From assembly GCF_016808335.1 (NCBI RefSeq), contig NC_053148.1, positions 17,450,433 to 17,514,432 on the forward strand: a stretch of 64,000 nucleotides of DNA, written 5' to 3'. Position numbers and translations under genes: made by a program. Numbering within the stretch: the first letter of the stretch is position 1; every line of letters starts with the position of its first letter. A model generated the notes under the pieces. That model made no database searches. It saw nothing but the letters and a program-made list of their open reading frames with translations, and was not told the origin of the DNA. The DNA comes from Panicum virgatum (Eukaryota > Streptophyta > Magnoliopsida > Poales > Poaceae). This document shows, in pieces, positions 1-10,213 of this stretch.

Positions 1-500
1 TTATAATAAATAAAGTCAATTTGTACGCGAGGATGCGCGTGGAAACGCATGCCTCTCAAAGTACTGAGCCGCATTTTTCAATTTGAACAGCAGATAAAGT
101 ACTACCTCCACCGGAGTAGGTAGCGTTTCAACTGCCACGTCATATAAAGAAAGCACGTACACTCACACACTTGCCACATTTTTCACATGACAATATGTTA
201 CACAGTGCATGTTGCATAAAAATGATGTTAATGTTGTGGTGCGAATTTTCTATTCTGAAACTGAATATCAAAATCATTTGTATACAATTTTTTTATGTTG
301 CAAGCGTTAATTTCTGATACTGCAACTGTTATTTATCAATATTTTTCATGGACCGTTCGATGAAAATTTCTAATAGGACATCTGAACGCTAACAATGCTG
401 ATCAACAATCCCGCACAAATACAAGTATCCAACGCACGGACAATGAGCATTCCATCTGTCGAGCACAGTTCTTCAGCAGCACGTAAATGTAGATACGGTG
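1..500. other. AT-rich 3' flank of the protease gene
   Basis: No gene is seen here. The stretch is AT-rich and lies downstream of the minus-strand protease stop codon, so it probably contains that gene's 3' untranslated region and terminator. No clear repeat boundary was found. Confidence 0.5.
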
Positions 501-506
501 CTGTGC

Positions 507-1682
507 TCAGCACGCCCCGGCTCTGAACCCAACGCTCAGCTGCACTGGATCGTACAGCACCTCGAACGCACGCTGGTTCACGTTGCCAATGACGCCGTTG
601 CCGTGGTTGTCGGGCCTCAACCCGCTGAACGCCAGGCAGCCCTCCACGAGGATCCCCCCCGGGTTGTAGAGCTCCACCGTCGCGCCGCCCAGGAACGTCA
701 GCGCCACGCCCGGCACCGTCACGTTGCCGTAGCCCGTCAGGTTGTAGCACGTGTCGGCGGGGTGGATCGGCGGCGCCGGCGGGTACGCGGCCATGGCGCG
801 ACGGAATGCCGTCCGCAGCGCCGCGTAGGGCGCCGCTGGCAGCACCGTGACGACCGTGCCGGAGTCGAGGATCATGCCGTAGTCTCCGTGCGGGAACGCC
901 GAGGGAGGCACGTCGAGCGGCCGGCCGGCTACGCTGATGCCCGTGAGCGTCACCTTGTAGAACACGGCGACGTGGTCCGACGGGTGCATCTGGGTGAACG
1001 CGAAGCCGGACGTGTCGCTCGGCCTGCCGAGGGCGAGGAACCCCGCGGAGCTCCCCGTCGGCGGGAGGCAGTACGAGAAGGAGCCGCCGTAGGACGGCGC
1101 CGCCTGCGACACGAGGGACTCCGGCGAGTTACCGAGCCCGATCAGGCCGGCGGACATGTTGTCCCAGCCTCCTCGGCCGTGGGCGCAGCCGAAACGGAAG
1201 CCCTCGACGGCGACGCCGGGAGCCAGCGTCAGCTTGTCCCTGCTGTACACGCCGGTGGAGTTGGAGGCGTCGGCGTAGCTCAGTGCGAACCCGCACAGCT
1301 TCTCGCCCGTGCACCCGTTCCCCTCGTTGTACGAGATGTTCCTGCACGCGCCGGAGTCGCAGGGGACGGGCGCATAGGTGGAGGATTTCCGGGGATCAAA
1401 CAGGGGGTCCTTCTGGGGGTCGCACTCGCTGGAGTCGCACGGCTTGCACTGGACCCAGGCGAAGTCGCTGCCGCTGTCGATGACGACGGTCTGCGGGATG
1501 GCCGGCGTGCCGAAGCCAACTGTGACGACGTACTCCAGCGAGTGGGCGAGCTCCGCCGGGATAACCTCGCCGTTGTCCGGCGACCCCACGGCCGTGTGCC
1601 CTATGGATGTGCCGATGATGTGGTTCCAGCGAGCCTCGTCACGGCGGAGCGTTTCGGCGAGGCATGGCTCGTGCCCGGTTTG
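507..1682 (-). CDS. Nepenthesin-type aspartic protease (pepsin family A1), 5' end incomplete
   Basis: This reads as a secreted or vacuolar plant aspartic endopeptidase of the nepenthesin/CND41-like type, which cleaves peptide bonds with two catalytic aspartates. Numbering from the GTG-encoded V/M near 1589 (360 residues), the first active site D-S-G-S is at residues 38-41 and the second D-S-G-T at 242-245. The cysteine-rich insert typical of plant nepenthesins (WVQCKPC, CGFALSYAD) lies between them, and the C-terminus ends in GFRAGAC. The first motif is DSGS rather than DTGS, which occurs in this plant group. The open frame continues upstream through a prodomain-like segment (LAETLRRDEARWNHI), but a TAA at 1683-1685 stops it before any ATG. 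The protein is shorter than the usual 430-480 residues and lacks the signal peptide. Either a first exon is missing from my reading or the gene is 5'-truncated or nonfunctional. The long plus-strand frame over the same bases is a shadow. Confidence 0.8.
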   Translation of the reverse strand, partial: QTGHEPCLAETLRRDEARWNHIIGTSIGHTAVGSPDNGEVIPAELAHSLEYVVTVGFGTPAIPQTVVIDSGSDFAWVQCKPCDSSECDPQKDPLFDPRKSSTYAPVPCDSGACRNISYNEGNGCTGEKLCGFALSYADASNSTGVYSRDKLTLAPGVAVEGFRFGCAHGRGGWDNMSAGLIGLGNSPESLVSQAAPSYGGSFSYCLPPTGSSAGFLALGRPSDTSGFAFTQMHPSDHVAVFYKVTLTGISVAGRPLDVPPSAFPHGDYGMILDSGTVVTVLPAAPYAALRTAFRRAMAAYPPAPPIHPADTCYNLTGYGNVTVPGVALTFLGGATVELYNPGGILVEGCLAFSGLRPDNHGNGVIGNVNQRAFEVLYDPVQLSVGFRAGAC

Positions 1683-1689
1683 TTACAGA

Positions 1690-2990
1690 GAACCCGATCC
1701 TCTACGGCGCGCTAGCGGCAAGAACGCGCGGTTTGAGCTCGAGATCGCTGGAAAAGTAGCGTAGGAGAAGGGTTAAAGTCTCTGGAACCAAACTTTTGCT
1801 AACGATTTGTGGTCGGATAGTACCTTTTTTGCTCTGATTCTGCATTCGGTGGGTTGGGTTCTAGGCCGCCTCCGGTCGAAATGGAGCAGGAACTGCATAG
1901 GAGAATGCAAAGAAACAGAGCACGAGACATGCTACCCAGGCCCTGTACGACGAAGCTCACTCACACTCGGTTCTTTGCAATGAGGATGAATGGGCTTGGC
2001 AATCCATCTTAAGATTTTCGTTCATGAAGGTTTTCGAAGATACAAATTACATCCTGCAATCAAATTAACAATGCATGGTTGACAGAAATGGTCCGGAGTT
2101 TTGCAGTTGGATGATACAGAACCGAAATGGTGTTTTCTGTCTGTCTGCACTTCCTTGCCTTTGTCTGTGTGAACTTTTTATGTTTTTCTAGTTTAGAGAA
2201 CTGTGTACACTGCTTCTAGTTTGCTGCCAAATGTACGTATATGGGAAAGAATCCGACAGCTTGCATACACATCGCGCATTTCCTCTGCATCAAGCGAAAT
2301 CACTCAAAAACCGTGATGCTTACAGTCGACCAAAATTTTCATGGTTCCAGTGTTCTTAGGGTGGGGTAATTGTATTAGGTTCTTGTTGAGAAGGGATTAT
2401 ACTTTCGAGGGTCTAGGAAATCCTTGTCTCCCGCAATTACTTAGTCTTTGCAATAAGGTTCAGATTCCCAGAAGAATGTATGGTTTTGATAAATAAACAG
2501 GGCATGAATGTATGATGTATGCTGTTCAACCGATTGCATGTATGGTATTTAATCCATGCATTAGTGCTTGTGATGATGCCCACGGCAACGAAAAGGGTTT
2601 TGACTAATTCAACCTTATGATTAAACTTTTTTTTTTGGTGAAAAATATGATCAAACATTGGAGGCTGCAAATTAAACAAACCTTCATGGAAGAGGTGAAA
2701 AAACAAGTGCAGGTAAATGAAAGTAACTTTCTCTTGTTATGAATTATGCCCAGTCCATTATTTATACTGGTACTACAAATCATGGAGTTGTCAGTTGTGG
2801 ACTGGAGGGAAGGGCACTTGGGAGTTGGGATTAAAAGCTGGGCACGCGTCCTGGCACTCATGCCAAGTGTCGTGACGTAATGGCTCCTTTTGAGATATAT
2901 ATATGCAGCACAAGCAATTGGTGTTTTTGTCGGCACATTTATGTGTCGTGCAAAATTTTAGTACCAATTTGCATCTAGTGTTGTCATGCT
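1690..2990. other. Intergenic, no gene recognised
   Basis: Upstream side of the protease gene. Only short, low-complexity reading frames occur and none resembles a known protein. It may hold the protease promoter, but I see no decisive TATA box or repeat boundary. Confidence 0.4.
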
Positions 2991-3205
2991 GGGGCTATAA
3001 GACCAATTTCAATGGGAGTGTCATAGTAGTATTATAAACATTAAATATGCTGACATGACAAAGTTTTTATGAAGGAAGAGGATAGAAAGTGTCATGAAAT
3101 ATGAGAGGAGTGTCATCACCATGACACTCCTCTGGCTCGATTATCTAATTTATGATCTTGCTAACTGTGTCGATGACACTCCCACTAAGACTGGCCTAAA
3201 GCCCC
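2991..3205. mobile_element. MITE, about 215 bp, with imperfect terminal inverted repeats
   Basis: The left end (GGGGCT then a TGGGAGTGTCAT block) is mirrored at the right end as the inverse of TGGGAGTGTCAT followed by AGCCCC. The inverted repeats are about 33 bases with several mismatches, and an inner ATGACACTCC/GGAGTGTCAT pair adds to a hairpin-forming structure. There is no coding capacity. The form matches grass MITEs; the superfamily and target duplication could not be settled by eye. Confidence 0.65.
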
Positions 3206-4100
3206 GCTCCCTGTTGTTCCAACATCGATTGTTTGATGGGGATGACCTGATTAACCATGGCGAGGTGTTGAATTATCTCTATCTTTTGTTGTCTATCTCT
3301 ATCCCTTCTCTCTCTAGCTATATTTATATTTATATCTTATCTATCACTAAAAATCTCTTCTCTTCTCTTCTCCTTTCTGGCTTTTGCTGCCTCCCTCAAA
3401 ACAATTGTCTACCCTTATGTATCACAACATTATTGTTTTCACTGATCTTTGGATCGAAATTTAACCATCCAGAATAATCCAAATCCTTAGATGACGCGCA
3501 CGCACTGCTACGAGTAGCAACAAATGGATCCAACGCCGATGAGGTTGCCGTCGGAATTGAAGAAGAAGGCTAAGGTTACGGATTCGGGGTTGGGGTTAGG
3601 GCAGCAGTTGTGGGGCAGCAATGGCGGTTGGAGGATCCCCGCGAACTCCTAGAACGGGACGAGCCGAGCTTCTTCACCGTGTTTCTCATGATGGTCCACA
3701 TGGCTCCTACAAAATGTTAGTACACCAAATACTCGAAGAAAATATGCAAAAAAAAATCAGCGAGTTAGTCATTCTTGTGGGGAGCGATCCACCACAAACA
3801 CTCGTCGTTCCGTGTGCCTTGCTTATTAGAGAAAATAATTTTTTTGTGGTTGTTGTTTTAAGCGAGAAGGATTACAACTAATGGAATCATTTTTTTATCA
3901 TGAGCTTGGTTAGTACTAAACTGGTTTTAGCACCAACCATACCACTAATATTTTTGTTTGCTTTGTGTTATGGGGTGAGCTAGCACTTCAGCTCCTTACT
4001 TAATTAGCTCAAACAGCATGATTAAGCAAGAGAACTCAGAAAGAATAAGGAACTCGTTTTCAGAGGGAATTCTTGCATACTCGAGCTGTGGTGTGATGAA
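3206..4100. other. Intergenic, no gene recognised
   Basis: Starts with a CT-rich tract (about 3280-3400) and continues AT-rich. An 86-codon frame at 3621-3881 has no recognisable domain and is probably chance or a repeat remnant. Confidence 0.35.
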
Positions 4101-4104
4101 CTAC

Positions 4105-4241
4105 GTTGTTAACATTTTTGAACGTCGCTACTAAGTTGTTAGTCCCCGGCAATGACGCCAAAAAGCTTGTTGACATTTCCGAACATCGCTACCAGGTTTG
4201 TTAGTCCCTGGCAACGGCGCCAAAAAGTTTGTTGACACTTC
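4105..4241 (-). repeat. Tandemly repeated LTR-end/primer-binding-site module
   Basis: A unit containing an LTR end (GTTGACA) and a primer-site complement (CCCGGCAATGACGCCA, then CCTGGCAACGGCGCCA) occurs at 4137-4199 and again at 4200-4241. A partial third unit lies at 4105-4137. Read on the minus strand this is the TGGCGCCGTTGCC primer site of plant Athila-type gypsy elements, directly after the LTR end. Confidence 0.65.
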
Positions 4242-4857
4242 TTAGCGTCACGAATAAAATCCGCAAGAGCACAAAATCGTCGGAGCTTTCACCCAAGAGT
4301 ATTCCAGGACATCGTATCCACAGGGAATGTGAGTATATTATCTAAGACTTGAATTGGTCCAAGGACACCACACTACAGAAGAGGTAAGTACTGAGAGGAC
4401 TTCTAAGGCTCAGAATCAAAGGTAAGATAGAGCAACTAGTTGTTTACTTCGGGCGCCAGCTTCGCCTGGTCAGACCATAAGTTCTGGCATAGGCTACTAT
4501 CACACAACCAATGTGGAGGGTTATTGGGCTCTAAACAGGGTTGTCACCACCTGCAGGCTACCTCTACAAACCGTGGGAGGTGAAACAATCAACAGGTAGA
4601 ATCTAGTCTAGACACCACGTCTACACTATCCTTTACTAACTCTAGAGCCGATTAGGAACATCCTTCTCTATCCGGAGTCCTACTCTAGAGGCATCCACTA
4701 AACTAGCGGACTATTGATCCGATAAACAACTAGTGGTTTCGGCACTAATTCTTAGCACTACTCCTTAGTACTACTAGCACTACTTACCCAAGCACTACTT
4801 AACTTAGAAAATAAAGCATAGAGAAGGTCAGGAACACTTACTATGATTGATAAGCAT
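4230..4857 (-). mobile_element. Athila-like LTR fragment
   Basis: On the minus strand the sequence ends in a GTCAACA terminus next to the primer-site module, so this is a 5' LTR in minus orientation. It shares the GTTTGTAGAGGTAGC..CAGGTGGTGACA block (here inverted near 4540-4580) with the LTR at 16.26-21.9 kb. Its far end is lost at the junction with the protease pseudogene near 4858. Confidence 0.6.
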
Positions 4858-5338
4858 CCGTCGAGGTACAAGCTAGAGAAGAGCGCCCAGGGCGCCATTA
4901 GCAGCACCATGACAACCGTGCTGGAGTCGAGGGTCATGCCGTAGTCGCCGTGCGGGAACGCCGTGGGAGGAAGGTCGAGCGGCCGACCGGCGACGCTGAT
5001 GCTCATAAGCGTCACCTTGTAGAACACGGCCACATTGTTCGATGGGTGCATCGGGATGAACACGAAGCCGGACATCTCGCTCGGCCTGCCGAGGGCGAGG
5101 AACCCCGCGGAGCTCTGACCCCCATCGGCGGGAGGCAGTACGAGAAGGCGCCGCCATAGGACTGCGCCCCCTGCGACAAGAGGGACTCCGGCTAGTTACC
5201 GAGCCCAATCAGGCCAATGGATATGTCGTCCTTGTCTCCTCGGCCGTGGCTGCAGCCGAAATGGAAGCCCTCGAGGGCAACGCCGGGAGCCAGTGTCAGC
5301 TTGTCCCTGCTGTACACCCCGATGGAGTTGAATCCGTC
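4858..5338 (-). pseudogene. Aspartic protease pseudogene, partial copy of the 0.5-1.7 kb gene
   Basis: The minus strand encodes blocks nearly matching the intact neighbour: NSIGVYSRDKLTLAPGVAL with FGCSHGRG, then a stop after IGLGN. In a shifted frame MHPSNNVAVFYKVTLMSISV and PHGDYGMTLDSST follow. The second catalytic motif DSGT has become DSST. It is broken by an in-frame stop at 5189-5191 and at least one frameshift. Both ends are lost: the 3' part joins an Athila-like LTR near 4858 and the 5' part joins a copia LTR at 5339. It cannot make a working protease. The most likely origin is a local duplication followed by retroelement insertion. Confidence 0.85.
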
Positions 5339-5854
5339 TGTTAGCGAGCCAAGACCATACAGTGAATAGATCGAACGGTGTTTCATTCAAATTTTTTTTC
5401 ACAATACAAGAGGTTCTTGATCTAGAACAAAAGATAGAGAGCGAGAGAACAGAGAGTGGTACGGGAGAGGACCTTCGCCGCTGGAGGAGCTGGAGCTGCT
5501 GGCCATCTCGGAGTTCCGGGCAGTGGTATCAGCGGTAATGTAGGAGGGTCGACGGTGGCGGCGGTGTAGACGTCGCCAAGAAGCTCGAAGGCGATGATGG
5601 CGTGATGCAAAGGCGGTGGCATCCTATTACTTCTGCGCACCCTCGAATCGAACGAGCTAGGGTTTTTGATGGGTCTTGTGGCACACAACAAACCTCGTGC
5701 TGTGAGCCACCGACCCCCACCTCTTTTTATAGTGTCGCGCAACAGGGGCCTAGAAACCATATGTTGGGTTGAATGCCCCCGATCAGGTCGCAAAGGGGAG
5801 GTTCGAGTTGGACTTTGTCGTTGGGCCGAGTCCAGCCCGAGATCAACTCTAACA
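5339..5854 (-). mobile_element. Copia 3' LTR, 516 bp
   Basis: Begins TGTTAGCGAGCC and ends CAACTCTAACA, giving the inverted TGTTAG/CTAACA termini of copia LTRs. The bases just to the right (5855-5868), read on the minus strand, form a G-run polypurine tract. It is therefore the 3' LTR of a minus-strand copia element whose coding remains lie at 5870-6170 and 15364-16263. Confidence 0.8.
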
Positions 5855-6170
5855 TTATCCCCCCTTGATCTCTTCTTATCCTTTCAACTTTATACTTCGT
5901 CTTAAACTCTTTGACTTTACTTGTTCCATCGCAGATTAGTGCATAAAGCATGCTTCATCATCACGGTCCATGACCAATAGACTTAACAACTATCATATAC
6001 TTCATTGTTTTGAAACAATTCTTTAACTTTGGGCCCTATATTAGCCAGGAATCATAGGTTTTCCCTTAAACTCATGCCGGCTATGTGTTCTCTAAACACA
6101 TTGGATGGTAGCCTTTTGTGAGCGGATCCACAAGCATTTTCTTTGTATTTATATGCACAAGACTAATGGT
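5855..6170 (-). pseudogene. Copia polyprotein C-terminus (RNase H end) and polypurine tract
   Basis: The minus strand encodes SLVHINTKKMLVDPLTKGYHP, the characteristic end of copia RNase H, followed by a frame break and an AGMSLRENL-like tail. The polypurine tract (GGGGGG core) precedes the LTR. Coding sequence is cut at 6170/6171 by the solo LTR insertion and resumes at 15364, where KHIDIKFYIVK and QDHTI are read. The five bases ATGGT are duplicated at both sides of the cut. Confidence 0.8.
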
Positions 6171-6458
6171 TGTTGGCACTCCTTAGGCTAAATGAATTAC
6201 TCCGCAAGCGCACATAGACCGATTGTAGCTTTCACCAAGGAGTATACCTGGGATATCGAATCCAAGGAACGATAAGCTTCAACTAGACTTAGAACTAGTT
6301 CAACCGGACCCAGGGGAAGAGAGGTAAGTGGGCATAGGGTCTAATGTCGGTTAGTCAACTTGGTACCCAGAAGGCTTGCAACTAAACTATCTTGATTTAC
6401 TTCAGTGACCTCAGAGAAGGACTCAGACAGGGATGAGAAGGGAGTCCAACGACAGTGG

Positions 6459-7592
6459 TGTTGACGCAAAAATCAATACACTGGAATCCGAGGGCAAGTG
6501 TTCGCCGAGTCACGGAAAGTCAACCAAGCGTGCCAGTCAATTTGACCTGAAATTGACAAGGGAGAAAACAAAGTCAAATTCGAGAGTGTATCGGCTGGGA
6601 TTCCGAATATCTCTCAGATGGGCGTATCGGCAAGCTTTGCCAATACTATAGACGACAAAAAGATATTAAATGCAAGCGCGTAGTAAAAGAGCGCATCGGT
6701 AGGATCAGCCGATGCACTAAACGACAAAACCGGCTTTGAATAGCCGATCGTGTATGTGTGAAAAGATCTAAGCTACGAGTGTGTAACTTAGATGATGTGA
6801 AGCTAAAAACAGATCTAAACCGGCTTTTGAGATAACAAAAGTGTTACTCCAAAACCTAAAGCCGATCTAGTATGTTTTTAGATGTGATAATAGCCAAAAA
6901 GCATAGAAAAACCTACAAATCTAGCCGATATCAATAATTGGTGAATAAATCTCGACGAGACAACAGCGATGCGCCCAGAAGTCAAAGCCTAGATAAACTC
7001 GATGACTTTTGAATAAATTTGAACGAAGCCATAGCGATGCGCCTGGTAGCTAAAGCTCAAATATACTTGGTAAAACAAAAACTCACCAGCAAATCAAGTT
7101 GCTCGAATGTGAGGCGTCCTTGATCAACTTGAAAGAACTCTTCAAAAAAAAGAAGAGAAAAGGCGAAGTCGCCGAAAAAGTGCAAAGGAATTGTAAAGTT
7201 TGTTGTATTGGATGTGTATAAAGTTTTTCCGGTCCCTTACAACTGATATATATAGCATAGCGCTATCAAGTCCTAGCCGATTACGGCAAACATTACTTGA
7301 CCCTAAAGAAAAGACTATCCAAAAGATAAACTACTTAAAATATTACAACCGAATCATCAAGATTTTCGTAGAGTCCGGATCCTCTCCTCCTTCCTTGACT
7401 TCATCGGCAACTCTCCGTCGGCCGGATACCAAAGCTAATGGATCAGCATCTTCAAAGCATATTCCTCTGGCCCATCGGACGGACTCCGTCGGCCGATTCC
7501 AACCCTATGCATCTTTTGGTTTCTTCCAAATCGGCCACCTTCCCTTCACACAAATCACCTTCCTTGACACGTGTCAAAAAATGGTGTCAACA
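6459..7592 (-). repeat. 3' LTR of the pol-less gypsy element
   Basis: 1134 bp, TGTTGAC..GTCAACA. It differs from its partner at 13018-14151 by scattered substitutions, mostly G/A and C/T, with no net length change. It contains about ten copies of GCCGAT or its complement. Confidence 0.92.
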
Positions 7593-7604
7593 CATGCCCC
7601 CGAG
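7593..7604 (-). promoter_or_regulatory. Polypurine tract of the pol-less gypsy element
   Basis: Read on the minus strand this is CTCGGGGGCATG directly before the 3' LTR, the expected priming site for plus-strand DNA synthesis. Confidence 0.7.
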
Positions 7605-7726
7605 TTTCGGAGTAATAGATCTGTTGTTCCGAAATTAATGTTTATCATTATTGCCAATGTTCAAATTTATCCTCGTCTCCCAACCAGACGGTGCATTGAA
7701 TCCCCATTTTGCCCTCGAGCAAAGGT

Positions 7727-7734
7727 TATAAATA
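7727..7734 (+). promoter_or_regulatory. TATA box of the antisense accessory gene
   Basis: TATAAATA lies 135 bp inside the element's LTR boundary and about 140 bp before the proposed ATG at 7874. A pyrimidine-rich leader with CCTAGGGTTTC follows, typical of plant 5' untranslated regions. Confidence 0.6.
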
Positions 7735-7873
7735 TCTCTGTCTTCCCTTCCGCTGGCACGTTTCTTGTAGCACCTCTGCCTTCTCTCTTACTCAAGAACA
7801 CATCTGACCTGTCGCCGCCATCGCAGCCTCCTAGGGTTTCAAGGACCCAAGTCCAAGAATCACTCTCCTGGCA

Positions 7874-9122
7874 ATGGCGTCCATCTCCGAGATTCCAGAG
7901 GTACATCTCCTTTCTTCACCTGCAGCATTTGCTTTTCATTCCCTTTTTAATTTCTTCAGTCGCATCATCTTATTTCCGTCCTTTTCTTCTAGAATCTTAC
8001 CTCCTCCTCCATCACCCATCATTAAGGTATGATTCTGTTTACTCAGTAAGTATCTAAATCTTTCCATGATTTTGAATCTGGTATTATTTCATTTTGGTTT
8101 CATCAGATATAGCATTCACCTCCAATTCCCAGGAAATCTAGGGCGGACTCTCCATTGATACAAGTACGATTTCAAAACTTGCTCATGAATATATTCTATA
8201 TATTTCTGACAATCATCCTTCAGCTTGCCGACCATGCACTATCTGAATTACTTGGCCAGCCAAACACTACAATCCCGAGCTCTTCATCGCAACCCCTCGT
8301 CCCTGCTGGCTCTAATCTAGAAGAAATACGCTTGAAGCAGGTAAACAACCTTTCTTTCTGTTGGCTGATCCCATTACTTTTTTGTTTCCATCGGCCATCT
8401 TAACTTTATCTTCCTTTCAAGCACAAGAGTCCCCGGACAACAGTCTATTCTCCTTCCAAATAGGAGCTACTTCTCAGGAAGAAGGAGAAGAAACAACATC
8501 GGCCGATTCAGCTGTACTATCGAATGAAATCAAGGCCAGACTCCAAGAATCCCTCTAATTTCTGAATCAAGACATTGACCAACTGATCAAGAATGCACAG
8601 CCAATCTGCGCCATTTTGGAAGAACTGGAGGGTAAACTCCCAGAAGCAATCGAAGATGCACTAACTCATGCAGCCTTCATCGAGCGCCATCGCGCACAAT
8701 TCAACAAGGCTCAGAAACAACTCGCCGATCGTCGTCAGCAGGAAGAAATCATCAAACAGAGGGACGACTTCAAAGCTTTGGCAGAGTCAACCATCGGCGA
8801 GATCAAATCCCTAAATGACACCCGAGCCTGCATTCTGAGAAACAAGGCTGCATTAGAGGTTAAACGTGATCGTCTTCTATAGGAACTCAGTCAAGTAAAT
8901 CAAGCAATAGAAACCGCAGATCACAATCTCTCTCAGATTCCACTGGCCATCACCAGACTCGAGGAAGACAAGAAGAAATATGCTCGCCAAGCATATCAAC
9001 TCCACAAGAGTCTGCGGCCGATTTCTAGCTCATCAGTAGACAACAATCAAGTAATCGAAAACATTGATCAAATCCTCCTGCGCGCGATAAAAGTAATCCG
9101 GGAAGCTCTAGGATTACTGTAA
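7874..9122 (+). pseudogene. Spliced accessory gene antisense to gag-pro, coiled-coil protein of unknown function
   Basis: Proposed exons are 7874-7900 (MASISEIPE), 7993-8026 (a proline-rich PPPPSPIIK reading that needs a one-base shift), 8113-8163, 8224-8340 and about 8430-9122. Each intron has GT..AG ends, and the junctions of exons 3, 4 and 5 keep phase 0. Exon 4 reads LADHALSELLGQPNTT. Exon 5 is strongly helical with charged heptad-like runs (LEELEGKLPEAIEDAL, KQLADRRQQEEIIKQRDDF), which suggests a coiled coil, and ends at TAA 9120-9122. Two in-frame stops (TAA 8556-8558, TAG 8880-8882) and the exon-2 shift show decay. No enzyme motif is seen. Plant gypsy elements of the Tat/Grande lineage are known to carry extra, often antisense, ORFs; this fits that class, but the function is unknown. 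Recent host capture is the alternative. Confidence 0.7.
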
Positions 9123-9361
9123 AAATCATTCATATACTATAACCTCCAGAATTGCCAGACAATTTGATCTTAATCCAAAAATTTATCTTTATGATTTATT
9201 GCTCTAAGGGCGACTCATATCGTGTCGGCCATGTTACAACCGATGCATCTGACATGCAAATCGGCTTTTACATATTTTTTGCACTAAAGTCAATACTTCC
9301 TAGTATTGGCTATAACTTACAAAATCCGGCCGATACTACAATCGGCCATATCCCTCATTGA

Positions 9362-10211
9362 TCAAGATTCTTCCGAAGAATCTCCTGACTTTTCCGACAT
9401 AACTTCATAATCAGCCATCCAAAAGAAATCCTTCTCCCATGCTTGACCAGAAAGACAATTCATCCGATTATAACTCATTATATGGACTTCAGCCGATGCC
9501 ATACTGAATGACGAATCGGCTGATACTATTTCAACAGTATCGTCAACCCACTGAATCAAATATTGATACATAGTAGATGGAATGCAACAATTGGCATGTA
9601 TCCAATCCCGACCCAATAGCAAACTGTATGAATCTTTGCCATTAATAACAAAGAAAGTAGTGGGAAGGGTCTTACTGCCAATTGTGAGATTGACGCATAA
9701 TGCCCCCAAAGCAGGAGACACGACTCCTTCGAAATCCTTGAGCATCATATTAGTCTTCATCAGATCATCTTGATTCTTCCCAAGCTTGCGTAGCATAACA
9801 TAGGGCATTATATTCACAGCTGCACCTCCATCAACCAACATCTTCGTAACAGGCTTGCCATCAACGAATCCCTTCAGGAACAGTGCCTTAAGATGCTGTC
9901 TCTTATCATCTTCTGGCTTCTCAAATGTTGCTGGCATTGGTTCCAAATCCAACTGTGCCATGGCTTCCTCTAATTTTGGTTCATGGTCTTCGTCGCCTGG
10001 CGCCATAAACTCTTTCAGCATTATGAAAACCATATTAATCGGCGCAGCTGATAATCCAGAATCTTGACCACTATCAGCCCTGGGCTTAGCACGCCAAACT
10101 TGTGACTTGATCCCTTTCTTGCGCAGAATCTATTCTTGCTCTTCTTCAATGATCTCCAGCTGGCGTAGCCTCTAAACACGTCGCTTCTGAGACCTGGTCA
10201 AACCTCCTGGA
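9362..10211 (-). pseudogene. Retropepsin-like protease domain of the pol-less gypsy element
   Basis: Same reading frame as gag. The frame reads HLKALFLKGFVDGKPVTKML, then the active-site segment VDGGAAVNIMP and, about 75 residues on, LLLGRDWIH, the flap/hydrophobic-G-R-D hallmark of plant gypsy retropepsins. The active-site D-G-G-A replaces the commoner D-S/T-G-A. It ends at TGA 9362-9364 with an acidic, serine-rich tail (EKSGDSSEES). In-frame stops at 10130-10132 and 10172-10174 separate it from gag. In an intact element it would mature the Gag precursor. No polymerase follows. Confidence 0.8.
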
Positions 10212-10213
10212 CA

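Noticed and set aside
498..1715. 405-codon plus-strand frame
   Set aside because: It is the exact antisense of the aspartic protease coding sequence and is open because of high GC3; no domain is seen.
3621..3881. 86-codon frame starting MAVGGSPRT
   Set aside because: No domain, no splice context and low-complexity tail; probably chance.
7200..8057. 285-codon plus-strand frame
   Set aside because: It crosses the LTR/internal border and runs through the leader and introns of the accessory gene, so it is not a real gene.
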